Shown piece after piece: positions 56,317-64,000 of a DNA stretch of 64,000 bases; the stretch's first letter is position 1; every line of letters starts with the position of its first letter. Under the pieces are notes generated by a model. The model ran no database searches and was not told where the DNA came from. It was given only the letters and a program-made list of their open reading frames with translations. Source of the DNA: PALSA-911 sp963743035 (GTDB taxonomy: Bacteria > Pseudomonadota > Alphaproteobacteria > Acetobacterales > Acetobacteraceae); assembly GCA_963743035.1 (NCBI GenBank), contig CAVUOB010000018.1, positions 558,001 to 622,000 of the forward strand. The letters run 5' to 3'. Both the position numbers and the translations under genes were made by a program.

Positions 56317-57078
56317 ATGTCAGCCGCGCTGCAGCAGCCCAGGACAGACATGACGGACGCCGAATGGCAAACGCGCTGCGACCTGGCGGCGCTCTATCAG
56401 GTCGTGAACCATCTCGGCTGGACCGATCTGATCAACACCCATATGTCGGCGCGGCTTCCCGATGCGCCGAACCATTTCCTGATCAATCGCTATGGCGAGA
56501 TGTTCGACGAGGTCACCGCCTCCAGCCTGGTCAAGATGGACATGGACGGCAACGTGATCGGCGATCCCGGCAGGTTCAACAATGCCGGCTTCATCATCCA
56601 TAGCGGCGTCTACAAGGCGCGGCCGGATGCCAATGTGGTCATGCACACGCATACCCGCGCCGGTGCCGGCCTGTCCCTGCTGCGCAACGGGCTGCGTCCG
56701 ATCAGCCAGGACGCGCTGCAGATCCTCGATGACGTTGCCTATCACGAATACGGGGTGCCGGCGACGCAGGAGGAATGCGACGCGCTCGGCCGCACCTGCG
56801 CGCAGGGCGGTTGCGTGGTGCTACTAAATCACGGCCTGTTGACGCTGGGACCGACGGTGCATGGCACAATGATGCGGATGTACATGCTGGAGCGTGCCTG
56901 CGAGCTCGAACTCATTGCCCGCGCGCTGGACGCGCCGCCGGTGCAGATCGAGGAGTACGTCGTGCAGAAGGCGGCGGAGCGGATGCAGAAGCGCCGCGCC
57001 TCCGCCGAATACGGCCTGATGGAATGGCAGGGCCTGGTCCGCACCGTGGAACGCAAGGGCGCCGATTACCGGCGCTGA
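56317..57078 (+). CDS. Class II aldolase/adducin family protein
   Basis: A zinc-dependent aldolase-like enzyme of 253 residues. The zinc ligands are seen in VVMHTHTRAGAG (two His, about residues 107-118) and LLNHGLLTLG (third His, about 170). LGWTDLINTHMSARLP near the N-terminus and RYGEMFDEVTASSLVK are also typical. AAGGAGG stands seven bases before the ATG. Members cleave sugar phosphates or act as decarboxylases; the long form (about 250 residues) seen here is widespread in catabolic clusters and uncharacterised. It lies downstream of the CMD gene. Confidence 0.85.
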   Translation: MSAALQQPRTDMTDAEWQTRCDLAALYQVVNHLGWTDLINTHMSARLPDAPNHFLINRYGEMFDEVTASSLVKMDMDGNVIGDPGRFNNAGFIIHSGVYKARPDANVVMHTHTRAGAGLSLLRNGLRPISQDALQILDDVAYHEYGVPATQEECDALGRTCAQGGCVVLLNHGLLTLGPTVHGTMMRMYMLERACELELIARALDAPPVQIEEYVVQKAAERMQKRRASAEYGLMEWQGLVRTVERKGADYRR

Positions 57079-57152
57079 ACGGAATCACGATCGCTGCCGA
57101 CAGGTGCGGCGACCGTGCTTTGCCGATGGCGGATGCATGCGACGTTCCCGTT

Positions 57153-57189
57153 CCGGGCGGTTTCGGCGGTGCGCCGCCAAACCGCCCGG
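57153..57189. terminator. Long hairpin between convergent aldolase and phasin genes
   Basis: ccgggcggtttcggcg pairs with cgccgccaaaccgcccgg over about 17 bp with one small bulge. It lies 75 bp after the aldolase stop and is 160 bp from the phasin stop on the other strand. No U-run follows, so it is a probable but atypical terminator. The rest of the 57079-57349 spacer shows nothing. Confidence 0.6.
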
Positions 57190-57349
57190 AAATCCAGGAG
57201 GAAAATCCATGCAGGCCGGATCTCGCGAGATTCCGCAACAGAAACCGCGTGCATCCGAAAATGCCCAGTGAATCCAGGCGACTGAAGCTGCGCCTGGACC
57301 CAATCCGTTGCTGATGAAATGAACTGGCGGTATTCGCAACCGGCCGGCG

Positions 57350-57850
57350 TCAACCGGTCTTGGTGAATGTCTCCACGGCCAGGCTCACGCGGGCGGTGAT
57401 CGGGGCCATTGCCTCCTCGGTCAGCTTGATCGAGGCGGTGGTCAGGCGGCTGGTCTCGGCAACCGCTTTTTCCGCCAACTCATGCAGCAGGCTGGACTGA
57501 AGCTCGATCGCGTCCTTCAGCGTCTTCACCGATGCGAGCGCCTTCAGCCGGTTCATCGTCTCGTCGAAACTCGCCTGGGCGGTGGCGGCGAATTGCCGGG
57601 AAAGATCCTGCATGCCGGCCGACCAGATCTGGCCGGACCGGGTGAGCGCCTCGAGGTTGCCCTGGCTGAACGCCATCGCCTCGGCGGCGGTCTTGCTGGC
57701 TTTGTCTATGTTTTCCTTGACCTTCGCCTGGGTCTGCTCGAACCCCGCGGTTGCCTGCGCGACATCGCTCTTCAGTGCGGCGACGGTCTGTTCGTAGCTC
57801 TTTGTTGCCGGTTCGGTTACGTTAGTTACGGTATCGGTCTTTGCGGCCAT
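57350..57850 (-). CDS. Phasin family protein
   Basis: A 166-residue, fully helical amphipathic protein of the phasin family that coats polyhydroxyalkanoate granules and regulates their size. Typical segments are EQTVAALKSDVAQATAGFEQ, FSQGNLEALTRSGQIWSAGMQDLSRQ (about 70-95, the conserved phasin motif) and SFDETMNRLKALASVKTLKD. The start at 57850 (MAAKTDTVTN) follows AAGGGGG. A 16-bp palindrome lies in its leader. No PHA synthase is in the window. Confidence 0.88.
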   Translation of the reverse strand: MAAKTDTVTNVTEPATKSYEQTVAALKSDVAQATAGFEQTQAKVKENIDKASKTAAEAMAFSQGNLEALTRSGQIWSAGMQDLSRQFAATAQASFDETMNRLKALASVKTLKDAIELQSSLLHELAEKAVAETSRLTTASIKLTEEAMAPITARVSLAVETFTKTG

Positions 57851-57885
57851 AACAATACCCCCTTGCTGGCGCAACGCCTCCACGC

Positions 57886-57901
57886 TTCCCGCATGCGGGA
57901 A
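57886..57901 (-). promoter_or_regulatory. 16-bp perfect palindrome in the phasin leader
   Basis: ttcccgcatgcgggaa, 36-51 bp upstream of the phasin start. It could be an operator, for example for a PhaR-type repressor, or an mRNA hairpin. PhaR sites described elsewhere are TGC-rich, which this only partly resembles, so identity is open. The rest of the 57851-58128 spacer shows nothing recognisable. Confidence 0.5.
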
Positions 57902-58128
57902 CGCTTCCATCATGCGTGTGCTTGTCAGTGTGTGTTGGTGCTCTGCGGCACTCTTTGATTTTACTCCGGGCTTTCCGTGAATTCAATGATCGTTGGTGTG
58001 GTACAGCGGAAAGTTCATATCAAGTTTCTTGGAGAAAGCATCGGCGGAGCCACGCGCAATGCAACTCGTTAAGCTTGCGGGATTTCCATCGTCATGCGGC
58101 TGCCGGCCCGAATATTGCCGATCCGGGA

Positions 58129-60435
58129 TCAGCCCTGCATCGCCGTCCAGATCCTGCACGACGTGGCGGGGCCAATGAAGATGGGCCGGTCGGGCGCGCC
58201 CGCGCCGATCGGCGCCAGCGCATCCAGGATCGCGTTGGCGATCGCGGGCGGTGCGGCGATCGCGCCGGCCTCGCCCGCGCCCTTCACGCCGAGCGGATTG
58301 GTCACGCAGCGCGTGGCGTTGAAGCCGAGATCGAACCGGGGCAGGTCGCCGGCGCGCGGCATCGCGTAATCCATGAAGCTGCCGGCGACGAGCTGGCCGG
58401 CAGGATCGTAGGCGGCGTGCTCCAGCAGGGCCTGGCCGATGCCTTGCGCGATCGCGCCATGCGCCTGGCCGGCGACGATCATCGGGTTCACCATCACGCC
58501 ATAGTCATCGACGGCGCTGTAGCGCACGAGCACGATTTCCCCGGTCGTCCGATCGATCTCCACCTCCGCCACATGCGTCCCGTTCGGAAACGTCATCGCT
58601 TCCCGCGTCCAGGCATGGAACGTGTCGAGCGGCGTGCCGGCCTCGCGCGCGATCGGGGCGAGTTCCAGCAGGCCGATCGACCGGTCGGTGCCGAGCACGC
58701 GGAAGCGGCCGTCCTCGAAGCCGATATCGGCCTCCGCCGCTTCCAGCACATGGGCGGCCAGGCGCGTGCCCTTGGCGACGATCTCCTCGGACGCCCGCCA
58801 GATCGCGGTGCCGCCCATATAGGTGGCGCGCGAACTGCCGTGCCCGCCGCCGGCCGGGATCAGGTCGGTGTCGCCCTGGCGAAGCCGGATGCGCGCATTC
58901 GGCACGCCGAGCCGATCGGCCAGGATCTGCGGAAAGGTGGTCTCATGGCCCTGTCCGATGGTCTGGGTGCCGGTGATCAGCGATACCGTGCCGTCCGCCT
59001 CGAAGCGGATATCGACATTCTCGTGCGGCGATCCGCCGGTCGCCTTGATGTGGCAGGCGAAGCCGAGGCCGCGCAGCCGGCCATTCGCCGCGCTGGCGGC
59101 GCGGCGGGCGGGGAAGCCGGCCGTGTCGGCCCGGGCCAGGGCCCGATCGAAGCTGCCGCGGAAATCGCCGCTGTCCACGGTGAAGCCGAAGGCGTTGGTC
59201 ATCGGCATGGCCTCGGCCGGGACCATGTTCATCCGCCGCAACCCGGCGCGGTCGAAGCCGCATTGCCGCGCCGCCGCGTCGATCAGCCGCTCGATGATGT
59301 TGACGGTCTCGGCGAAACCGGGACCGCGGGTGACGCCTGTAGGCGCGGTGTTGGTCAGCACCGCGGCGATGGTGAGGTCGATCGCGGGGATGGCGTAGAT
59401 CGTCCCCGGCAGATGCACATACTGGAAGGTCTGCACCCCGCCCGCTCCGCCGGCCAGATAGGCGCCGACATTGGCGGTGCTGGCCACCCGCAGCGCCAGG
59501 AATTTGCCCTCCGCGTCCAGCGCCAGGGCCGCATCGGCGTGGTGGTCGCGCGCCTGATGGTCGGACAGGAAGGCTTCGCTTCGCGTGGCGATCCATTTCA
59601 CCGGCCGGCCGACGCGCCGGGCGGCCCAGGGGATCAGGGCCTGTTCGGCATAGATGAAATTCTTCGCCCCGAAGCCGCCGCCGACATCGGGGGCGATGAA
59701 GCGCACCGAAATGGGCGGCCTGCCGAGCGCGCGGGCGATGTTGTCGCGGTTCAGATGGATGTTCTGGCTGGAGACATAGGCGGTGTAGCGGTCCTGCGCG
59801 GGGTCGTACAGCCCGACCACGCCGCGCGGCTCCATCGGGTTGGTGACGATGCGGTGATTGTCGAGCCGCAGCCGGGCCACATGCGCGGCCCTGGCGAAAG
59901 CCGCGTCCACGGCGGCGATATCGCCGGTGCGCCAGTCGAGGCAGACATTCCCCGGCACCTCGGCCGCGAGCTCCGGCGCGCCGGGGGCGCGGGCGGCTTC
60001 GGCGGTGGTGACCGCGGGCAGGGGGGCGTAGTCGATCCGCACCAGCTCGGCGGCATCCAGCGCGGCCGCGCGGGTTTGCGCGACGACCAGCACGACCGGC
60101 TCGCCGGCGAAGCGCACCTTGCCGGTGGCAAGCAAGGGTTGCGGCAGGAAGGCGAAGGGCTCGCCGGTCTGGACATTGGCTTCCACGGTCGGACGCATCG
60201 GCTGCAGCCCGTCGGCACGTGCCTCCGCTTCCGTCAGAACGGCCAGCACGCCCGGCGCGGCGCGCGCGGCGGCGAGGTCGATGTGATCGAGGCGCGCATG
60301 GGCGTGCGGCGAGCGCAGCAGGACGGCATGGGCGAGGCCGGGGAATACGAGGTCATCGAGGTAGCGGCCCTGGCCGGTGACGAAGCGCGGATCTTCCCGG
60401 CGCCTGGGCGTATCGCCGATGCTGGAGCGTTCCAT
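58129..60435 (-). CDS. Xanthine dehydrogenase/CoxL family molybdopterin-binding subunit
   Basis: An intact 768-residue molybdenum hydroxylase large subunit. The N-terminal domain (SIGDTPRRREDPRFVTGQGR) is followed by FIAPDVGGGFGAKNF for cofactor binding, QTIGQGHETTFPQIL, and the catalytic-Glu region GVKGAGEAGAIAAPP (about residues 725-740). The loop corresponding to AYRGAGR reads GVTRGPGFAE, unlike the first copy at 1247-3609, so the two act on different substrates. No FAD or iron-sulfur subunit gene adjoins. The start at 60435 (MERSSIGDTP) is chosen from the family N-terminus. Confidence 0.88.
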   Translation of the reverse strand: MERSSIGDTPRRREDPRFVTGQGRYLDDLVFPGLAHAVLLRSPHAHARLDHIDLAAARAAPGVLAVLTEAEARADGLQPMRPTVEANVQTGEPFAFLPQPLLATGKVRFAGEPVVLVVAQTRAAALDAAELVRIDYAPLPAVTTAEAARAPGAPELAAEVPGNVCLDWRTGDIAAVDAAFARAAHVARLRLDNHRIVTNPMEPRGVVGLYDPAQDRYTAYVSSQNIHLNRDNIARALGRPPISVRFIAPDVGGGFGAKNFIYAEQALIPWAARRVGRPVKWIATRSEAFLSDHQARDHHADAALALDAEGKFLALRVASTANVGAYLAGGAGGVQTFQYVHLPGTIYAIPAIDLTIAAVLTNTAPTGVTRGPGFAETVNIIERLIDAAARQCGFDRAGLRRMNMVPAEAMPMTNAFGFTVDSGDFRGSFDRALARADTAGFPARRAASAANGRLRGLGFACHIKATGGSPHENVDIRFEADGTVSLITGTQTIGQGHETTFPQILADRLGVPNARIRLRQGDTDLIPAGGGHGSSRATYMGGTAIWRASEEIVAKGTRLAAHVLEAAEADIGFEDGRFRVLGTDRSIGLLELAPIAREAGTPLDTFHAWTREAMTFPNGTHVAEVEIDRTTGEIVLVRYSAVDDYGVMVNPMIVAGQAHGAIAQGIGQALLEHAAYDPAGQLVAGSFMDYAMPRAGDLPRFDLGFNATRCVTNPLGVKGAGEAGAIAAPPAIANAILDALAPIGAGAPDRPIFIGPATSCRIWTAMQG

Positions 60436-60527
60436 TGTCCCGGGTTCCCCGCTGTTCGCCCGTATGTTCGGGCCGTGGCGGGCAGGCTTCACCGTCTGGC
60501 GGCAAATGACAACCGGCGCGCCGCCGG

Positions 60528-60587
60528 CCCGGATGTCTCAGGCCTGTTTTTCTCAGGCCCGGATGTCTCAGGCCCGGTTTTCTCAGG
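60528..60587. repeat. 30-bp tandem duplication
   Basis: Two adjacent 30-bp units (60528-60557 and 60558-60587), each starting cccggatgtctcaggcc and ending ttttctcagg, differing at two bases. They lie between the CoxL-like gene and a small membrane-protein gene whose stop codon is inside the second copy. Confidence 0.88.
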
Positions 60588-60891
60588 CGCGCGCCGGGGC
60601 CTTGCGCCGGCCGGCCCGCCTTGCGGCGGGTTTGGCCTTCGCCGGGGCTGGCGGCTTACGGCGGGCGCCGGTGCGGCTCTTCTTGCGCGGGGATCGGCGG
60701 GCGCGCAGGCGACGGGCCAGCGATACGGTCATCCACAGCCCCACGCCCGCGCCCAGCGCCGCCGCCAGCCAGACCGGGCTGACGCCGCAGCCGCCGGTGG
60801 CGCAGATATAGCCGAGCTGGATCACCCCGGCGGTGTCGAGCAGGAATCCCGCCGCGAACACCAGCAGCACGGCCAGGCCGAGCAGGATCAT
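60583..60891 (-). CDS. Small membrane protein with basic Ala/Lys/Arg tail
   Basis: A 102-residue protein. Two hydrophobic helices (LGLAVLLVFAAGFLLDTAG and VWLAAALGAGVGLWMTV) are joined by a Cys-containing loop (YICATGGCGVSP). They are followed by a very basic tail of about 40 residues rich in Arg, Lys, Ala and Pro (RKPPAPAKAKPAARR), like histone H1-type tails. The tail probably faces the cytoplasm and could bind nucleic acid or acidic lipid. Its end overlaps a 30-bp tandem repeat. No family is recognised. Confidence 0.6.
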   Translation of the reverse strand: MILLGLAVLLVFAAGFLLDTAGVIQLGYICATGGCGVSPVWLAAALGAGVGLWMTVSLARRLRARRSPRKKSRTGARRKPPAPAKAKPAARRAGRRKAPARA

Positions 60892-60933
60892 TTTTTTGGA
60901 AGCGATGACAAAACCCCGATGGAAGCAAGTATT

Positions 60934-61143
60934 CTAGCCCTTGGCCCCCTCATCATAGCCGCGGGCCGCCATCAGGAGAACGTCGTGGCGGGTCGCATGG
61001 CCATAGACGGCGATGGTCTTGGCCAGGCTTTCGATCACGGTCAGCAGCAGGGCCGGGTCCTTGTCGACGACACCCTGCACGGCGGCATCCAGCCGCGCCA
61101 GGGTGTCCCGGTCCAGCGAGAAGGTCAGGTCCTTGGTGGTCAT
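60934..61143 (-). CDS. Small protein of unknown function
   Basis: A 69-residue soluble protein (TTKDLTFSLDRDTLARLDAAVQ) predicted to be mostly helical, with no membrane segment. AGAGGTAG lies upstream of the ATG. The opening FSLDRDTLARLDAAV resembles the arrangement of some ribbon-helix-helix-like small proteins, but this is not firm. It lies between the basic membrane protein and the Na/Pi cotransporter gene, all on the minus strand. Confidence 0.5.
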   Translation of the reverse strand: MTTKDLTFSLDRDTLARLDAAVQGVVDKDPALLLTVIESLAKTIAVYGHATRHDVLLMAARGYDEGAKG

Positions 61144-61264
61144 CGCTACCTCTATCAGTCGCGCGCGGCGCCTCCGCCGGGCTGGAATGTCGGATTGTTC
61201 CTCATTTGGTCTCGCGCCTGCCGAATCGCCAGTGCGTCATCCGCAAGGCGGCTCATGCGGAAAA

Positions 61265-62923
61265 TCAGTCGTCCAGCCGGAGCCGGCTCGCCAGCAATTC
61301 GCCCTGGCTCTTCAGCACCGGATAGGCGGCGGCGGCGACCAGATGCGCGTTGACCTGCTTCAGGTCCCGCAGCACGTCCAGATGCAGCGCGCCGGTCTCC
61401 GCCATGTCGGCGCCCCCGCCCCGCAGGCGGTCGAAATGCGCCTGGGTCGCGGCGGCCTCGATATCGCGGAAAATCTGCTTCTCCGCCGCCAGCAGGCGTG
61501 CCGCCCGTAGATCCTCGGTCATGAACACCGAGGCCGCGGCGCGCAGATTGGCGAGCAGCCGATCCAGCATGCGGGTCAGTTCGGCCTGATCCCGGGCCGC
61601 GAAGAACAGCCCGCGCTTCAGCCGCTTCGAGGCGAGCCCCATCAGGTTCTTGTCCACGACATCGCCGGCATGTTCCAGGTTATGCGCGAAGACCAGGATT
61701 TCCTCGATGCGCTGGTGATCGGTGGCGGTCATCGCCTCCGGATCGAGGCCGCTGAGATAGGCCTTGATCGCCGTGTTCAGCTTGTCCAGCACGTCGTCCA
61801 TGCGTTTCGCCTCGGCGATGTGCCGCCGGTCCGCCTTCTCCAGCGCATCGCGGAAGCTCAGCAGCATGGCCTCCAGCGTATCCGCCAGCCGCAGCGCCTC
61901 GCGCGCCGCGGCGCCGATCGCCACCGCCGGCACCTCCTGCGCGGTGCTCTGCAGATAGAGCGGGCGGGCGGGATCGGCCGGCTCGATCCGGGCCGGGAAC
62001 CAGCGCCGGAGCAGGGCCGCGTAGGGCGTCAACAGCGGAAAGAAGATCGCCGCCAGCGCCAGGTTGAAGGCGGTGTGGAACATCGCCACCGCGCGCCCGT
62101 TGTCCGGGATGATCTGCACCAGCCAGGGGCTGATGACGGGCAGTGCGGCCAGCGCCGCGGCGCAGCCCAGCGCGCGGTTGATCAGGTTGCCGAGCGGCAG
62201 CCGCCGGGCGGCCGGGTTGTCGCCGCTGACGCCCTCCAGCACCGGGTTGAGCGCGGTGCCGAGATTGGCCCCGAGCACCAGCGCAAAGGCGGCATGCGGC
62301 GGCACCACGCCCTTCGAGGCCAGCGACATCACCAGCAGCACCACCGCGACGCTGGAATGCGCCGCCCAGGCGAGTATCGCCGCCAGCAGCATGTCGAGCA
62401 CCGGCTCGGTGGAGATCGCGCCGAGGAAAAGGCGCAGGCTGGGCACGTCCTCGTACGGGGTGATGAAATCCAAGAGCTGGTGCAGCGACAGCAGCATCAG
62501 GCCGAGCCCGATGGCGACGCGGCCGAGGTCGCGGGTGCGGGCCGCGTCGCTGCGGCGGAACATCAGCACCCCGGCCAGGAACAGGCAGGGGGCCAGGCCG
62601 GAGACGTCGAAGGACAGCACCTGCACGATCAGCGTCGTGCCGATATTGGCGCCGAGCATGACCGCCAGCGCCGGCACCAGCTCCACCAGCCCGCCGGCGG
62701 CGAAGCCGGCGACCATCAGGCCGGTCGCGGTGCTGCTCTGCAGGATCGCGGTGACACCGAGGCCGGCGAGGAAGGCCTTGAACCGGTTGCGCAGCGCCAC
62801 GGCGAGGATCTGCCGCAGCCTGGGCCCGAAGCTGCGCTGGATGCCGGTCTGCACCATGCGCACGCCCCAGAGCAGCAGGGCCACGGTGCCGGCGAGGTCG
62901 ATCAGGGTGATCGGAAAGTTCAT
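61265..62923 (-). CDS. Na/Pi cotransporter family protein (NptA/YjbB type)
   Basis: An inner-membrane transporter of 552 residues. Two inverted Na/Pi repeat domains (about residues 1-160 and 170-310) carry the QSSTATGLMVAGFAAGG motif and its partner SSVAVVLLVMSLAS. The C-terminal 220 residues form a PhoU-like helical domain (residues about 340-550, for example EEILVFAHNLEHAGDVVDKN). It probably exports or equilibrates phosphate using sodium. No pho genes adjoin. Upstream DNA is divergent from the isocitrate dehydrogenase gene. Confidence 0.9.
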   Translation of the reverse strand: MNFPITLIDLAGTVALLLWGVRMVQTGIQRSFGPRLRQILAVALRNRFKAFLAGLGVTAILQSSTATGLMVAGFAAGGLVELVPALAVMLGANIGTTLIVQVLSFDVSGLAPCLFLAGVLMFRRSDAARTRDLGRVAIGLGLMLLSLHQLLDFITPYEDVPSLRLFLGAISTEPVLDMLLAAILAWAAHSSVAVVLLVMSLASKGVVPPHAAFALVLGANLGTALNPVLEGVSGDNPAARRLPLGNLINRALGCAAALAALPVISPWLVQIIPDNGRAVAMFHTAFNLALAAIFFPLLTPYAALLRRWFPARIEPADPARPLYLQSTAQEVPAVAIGAAAREALRLADTLEAMLLSFRDALEKADRRHIAEAKRMDDVLDKLNTAIKAYLSGLDPEAMTATDHQRIEEILVFAHNLEHAGDVVDKNLMGLASKRLKRGLFFAARDQAELTRMLDRLLANLRAAASVFMTEDLRAARLLAAEKQIFRDIEAAATQAHFDRLRGGGADMAETGALHLDVLRDLKQVNAHLVAAAAYPVLKSQGELLASRLRLDD

Positions 62924-63308
62924 CGTCCAACGTCTCCCAGGTGGGATGCGGCAGGGGATGCGGCAGGGGGGATGCGGTAGGCCAGGACTCGCGTCGATCC
63001 TCCCGCGGCTTCGGTCGGGAGCCGGGCATTATGCACGAGCAAGGCGGCTCACGAAGTGCCGATCCGGCCGGCGGGATGCCGGGCGGCATGCGCAAGCCGC
63101 CGGAGAGGGGAGGGCGATGGTTCTCGTCACATACGAAATGACCCTTGCCCGCCTGCGGGGCCCGATCCGGCGGGAGCGCATCTCCCTCCTCTCAACGCCT
63201 TCCTCGCATGCGTCCGGAAAAGTGGTTGCCGCGGGTCAAGTGTGCGATGAAGCGCCGCCGTACGCCGGCACGCCGACAGGTTCAACGCGCGAGACAGAGG
63301 ATGACCCG
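62924..63308. other. Divergent spacer with a tandem repeat
   Basis: 385 bp between the Na/Pi cotransporter and isocitrate dehydrogenase genes. A unit gggatgcggcag occurs three times in a row (62943-62980), the last copy with one change. The remaining bases should contain both promoters. No gene or structured RNA was seen. Confidence 0.55.
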
Positions 63309-64000
63309 ATGAACAACGGACAGGCCCAGCAGAAGATCGAAGCGACCTTGATCCCGGGTGACGGCATCGGCCCCGAGATCGTCGCCGCGGTCGTGGAGAT
63401 CCTGGACGTGCTGGGTTCGCCGTTTGCCTGGGACACCCAGATTGGCGGGCTTGCCGGCATCGAGCACGGCGGGGACCCGTTGCCGAAGGCCACCCTGGAC
63501 AGCATCCGCCGCACTGGCCTGGCGCTGAAGGGCCCGCTGACCACCCCCGTGGGCGGCGGCTTCCGCTCGGTGAATGTGCGGCTGCGCGAGGAGTTCGGCC
63601 TGTACGCCAATGTGCGCCCGGTGCGCACGATGATCGAGGGCGGCCGCTACGAGAATGTCGACATCGTGCTGGTTCGCGAGAACCTGGAAGGCCTCTATGT
63701 CGCGTTCGAGCATTACATCCAGATCGACGGCGACCCGCACGCGGTGGCCTTTTCCTCGGGCATCAACACCCGCTCGGAATCGCGCAAGATCAGCGAGTTC
63801 GCCTACCAGTACGCGGTCAAGCACAAGCGCAAGAAGGTCACCATCGTCCACAAGGCGAACGTGCTGAAGGCGCTGACCGGCGTGTTCCTGGAGACCGCGC
63901 TCATGGTCGCCAAGAACTATGAAGGCGTGATCCAGACCGAGGACCGCATCGTCGATGCCTGCGCCATGCAACTCGTGCTGCATCCGGAGCGCTACGACGT
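63309..64000 (+). CDS. NAD-type isocitrate dehydrogenase, 3' end beyond the window
   Basis: The first 230 residues of a beta-decarboxylating dehydrogenase that oxidises isocitrate to 2-oxoglutarate in the TCA cycle. Motifs include TLIPGDGIGPEIV near the N-terminus, LKGPLTTPVGGGFRSVNVRLR (substrate-binding Ser and Arg, read as about residues 74-94), GLYANVRPVRTM, VRENLEGLYVAFEH and HKANVLKALTG. The NVRLR pattern is that of NAD-dependent IDH rather than isopropylmalate dehydrogenase. The start at 63309 (MNNGQAQQK) is the first clear one. The gene continues past the window edge. Confidence 0.9.
   Translation, partial: MNNGQAQQKIEATLIPGDGIGPEIVAAVVEILDVLGSPFAWDTQIGGLAGIEHGGDPLPKATLDSIRRTGLALKGPLTTPVGGGFRSVNVRLREEFGLYANVRPVRTMIEGGRYENVDIVLVRENLEGLYVAFEHYIQIDGDPHAVAFSSGINTRSESRKISEFAYQYAVKHKRKKVTIVHKANVLKALTGVFLETALMVAKNYEGVIQTEDRIVDACAMQLVLHPERYD

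Noticed and set aside
57916..61353. A 1145-codon open frame on the plus strand
   Set aside because: It lies antisense to the CoxL-like gene, is composed of Arg/Gly/Ala/His-rich filler typical of GC-rich shadow frames, and has no recognisable domain.

Overview
This 64-kb window is GC-rich chromosomal DNA that is densely coding on both strands. Gene content points to an alphaproteobacterium of the Rhodospirillales, most likely Acetobacteraceae. The indicators are a GapR-type DUF2312 protein, a DUF1127 protein, a PHA phasin, a K+-independent H+-pyrophosphatase, a CYP153-type P450, PEP-CTERM proteins, and orphan branched-chain-type solute-binding proteins. The genus is inference; there is no rRNA here to fix it. 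Most of the window is housekeeping and catabolic DNA rather than an accessory island.

Layout. 0-3.6 kb: cysE with a tandem repeat at its 3' end, and a frameshifted form II CoxL-like molybdenum hydroxylase. 3.8-9.3 kb (minus strand): opgC, an ABC exporter, an amidohydrolase and an LLM flavin monooxygenase. 9.4-14.0 kb (minus): a complete branched-chain amino-acid-type ABC transporter (livF, G, M, H, K) in which four of five genes are frameshifted. 14.2-22.9 kb: an anchored coiled-coil protein, an acyl-CoA dehydrogenase, the three-gene cassette of circularly permuted ATP-grasp, alpha-E protein and transglutaminase, then the pyrophosphatases hppA and ppa. 23.0-27.0 kb: a CAT-anticodon tRNA, an OmpA-like lipoprotein, a decayed tRNA copy, and an MBOAT/SGNH-like O-acyltransferase pair that is less GC-rich than its surroundings. 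27-38.4 kb: ettA, a GNAT, mlaC-mlaA, metF, a UvrD/PcrA helicase, prmA, a DUF1127 gene and an aminopeptidase P. 38.4-43.8 kb: three PEP-CTERM proteins, one of them a metalloprotease, around a CYP153-type P450, separated by unusually AT-rich spacers. 44-49 kb: small membrane and secreted proteins, two tail-to-tail paralogous solute-binding proteins, and a Zur-boxed znuA. 49.1-50.2 kb: a decayed IS481-family element. 50.2-53.5 kb: pyruvate kinase, glycerate 2-kinase and a DUF1244 gene, all frameshifted. 53.8-64 kb: gapR, an MFS carrier, a CMD protein, a class II aldolase, a phasin, a second CoxL-like protein, small proteins, a Na/Pi cotransporter and the start of an NAD-type isocitrate dehydrogenase.

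How the genes work together. The liv transporter, LLM oxygenase and amidohydrolase run in one direction with short gaps and look like an uptake-plus-degradation unit for an organic acid or ring compound. ppa and hppA both spend pyrophosphate, one in the cytosol and one to pump protons. mlaC and mlaA belong to retrograde phospholipid transport. Glycerate 2-kinase and pyruvate kinase are two steps of one route from glycerate to pyruvate. opgC and the MBOAT/SGNH pair both predict surface-glycan decoration.

Caution on quality. About twenty single-base indels, mostly +1 in short homopolymers, cluster in three blocks (1.2-3.6, 9.4-14.0 and 50.2-53.5 kb). The roughly 35 kb between 14 and 49 kb has none that I could find. 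Sequencing or assembly error is the simplest explanation, so those genes may be intact in the organism. I did not find a defence system, CRISPR array, prophage or secretion locus. The best candidates for something under-described are the MBOAT/SGNH pair beside the tRNA remnant and the PEP-CTERM/CYP153 neighbourhood.
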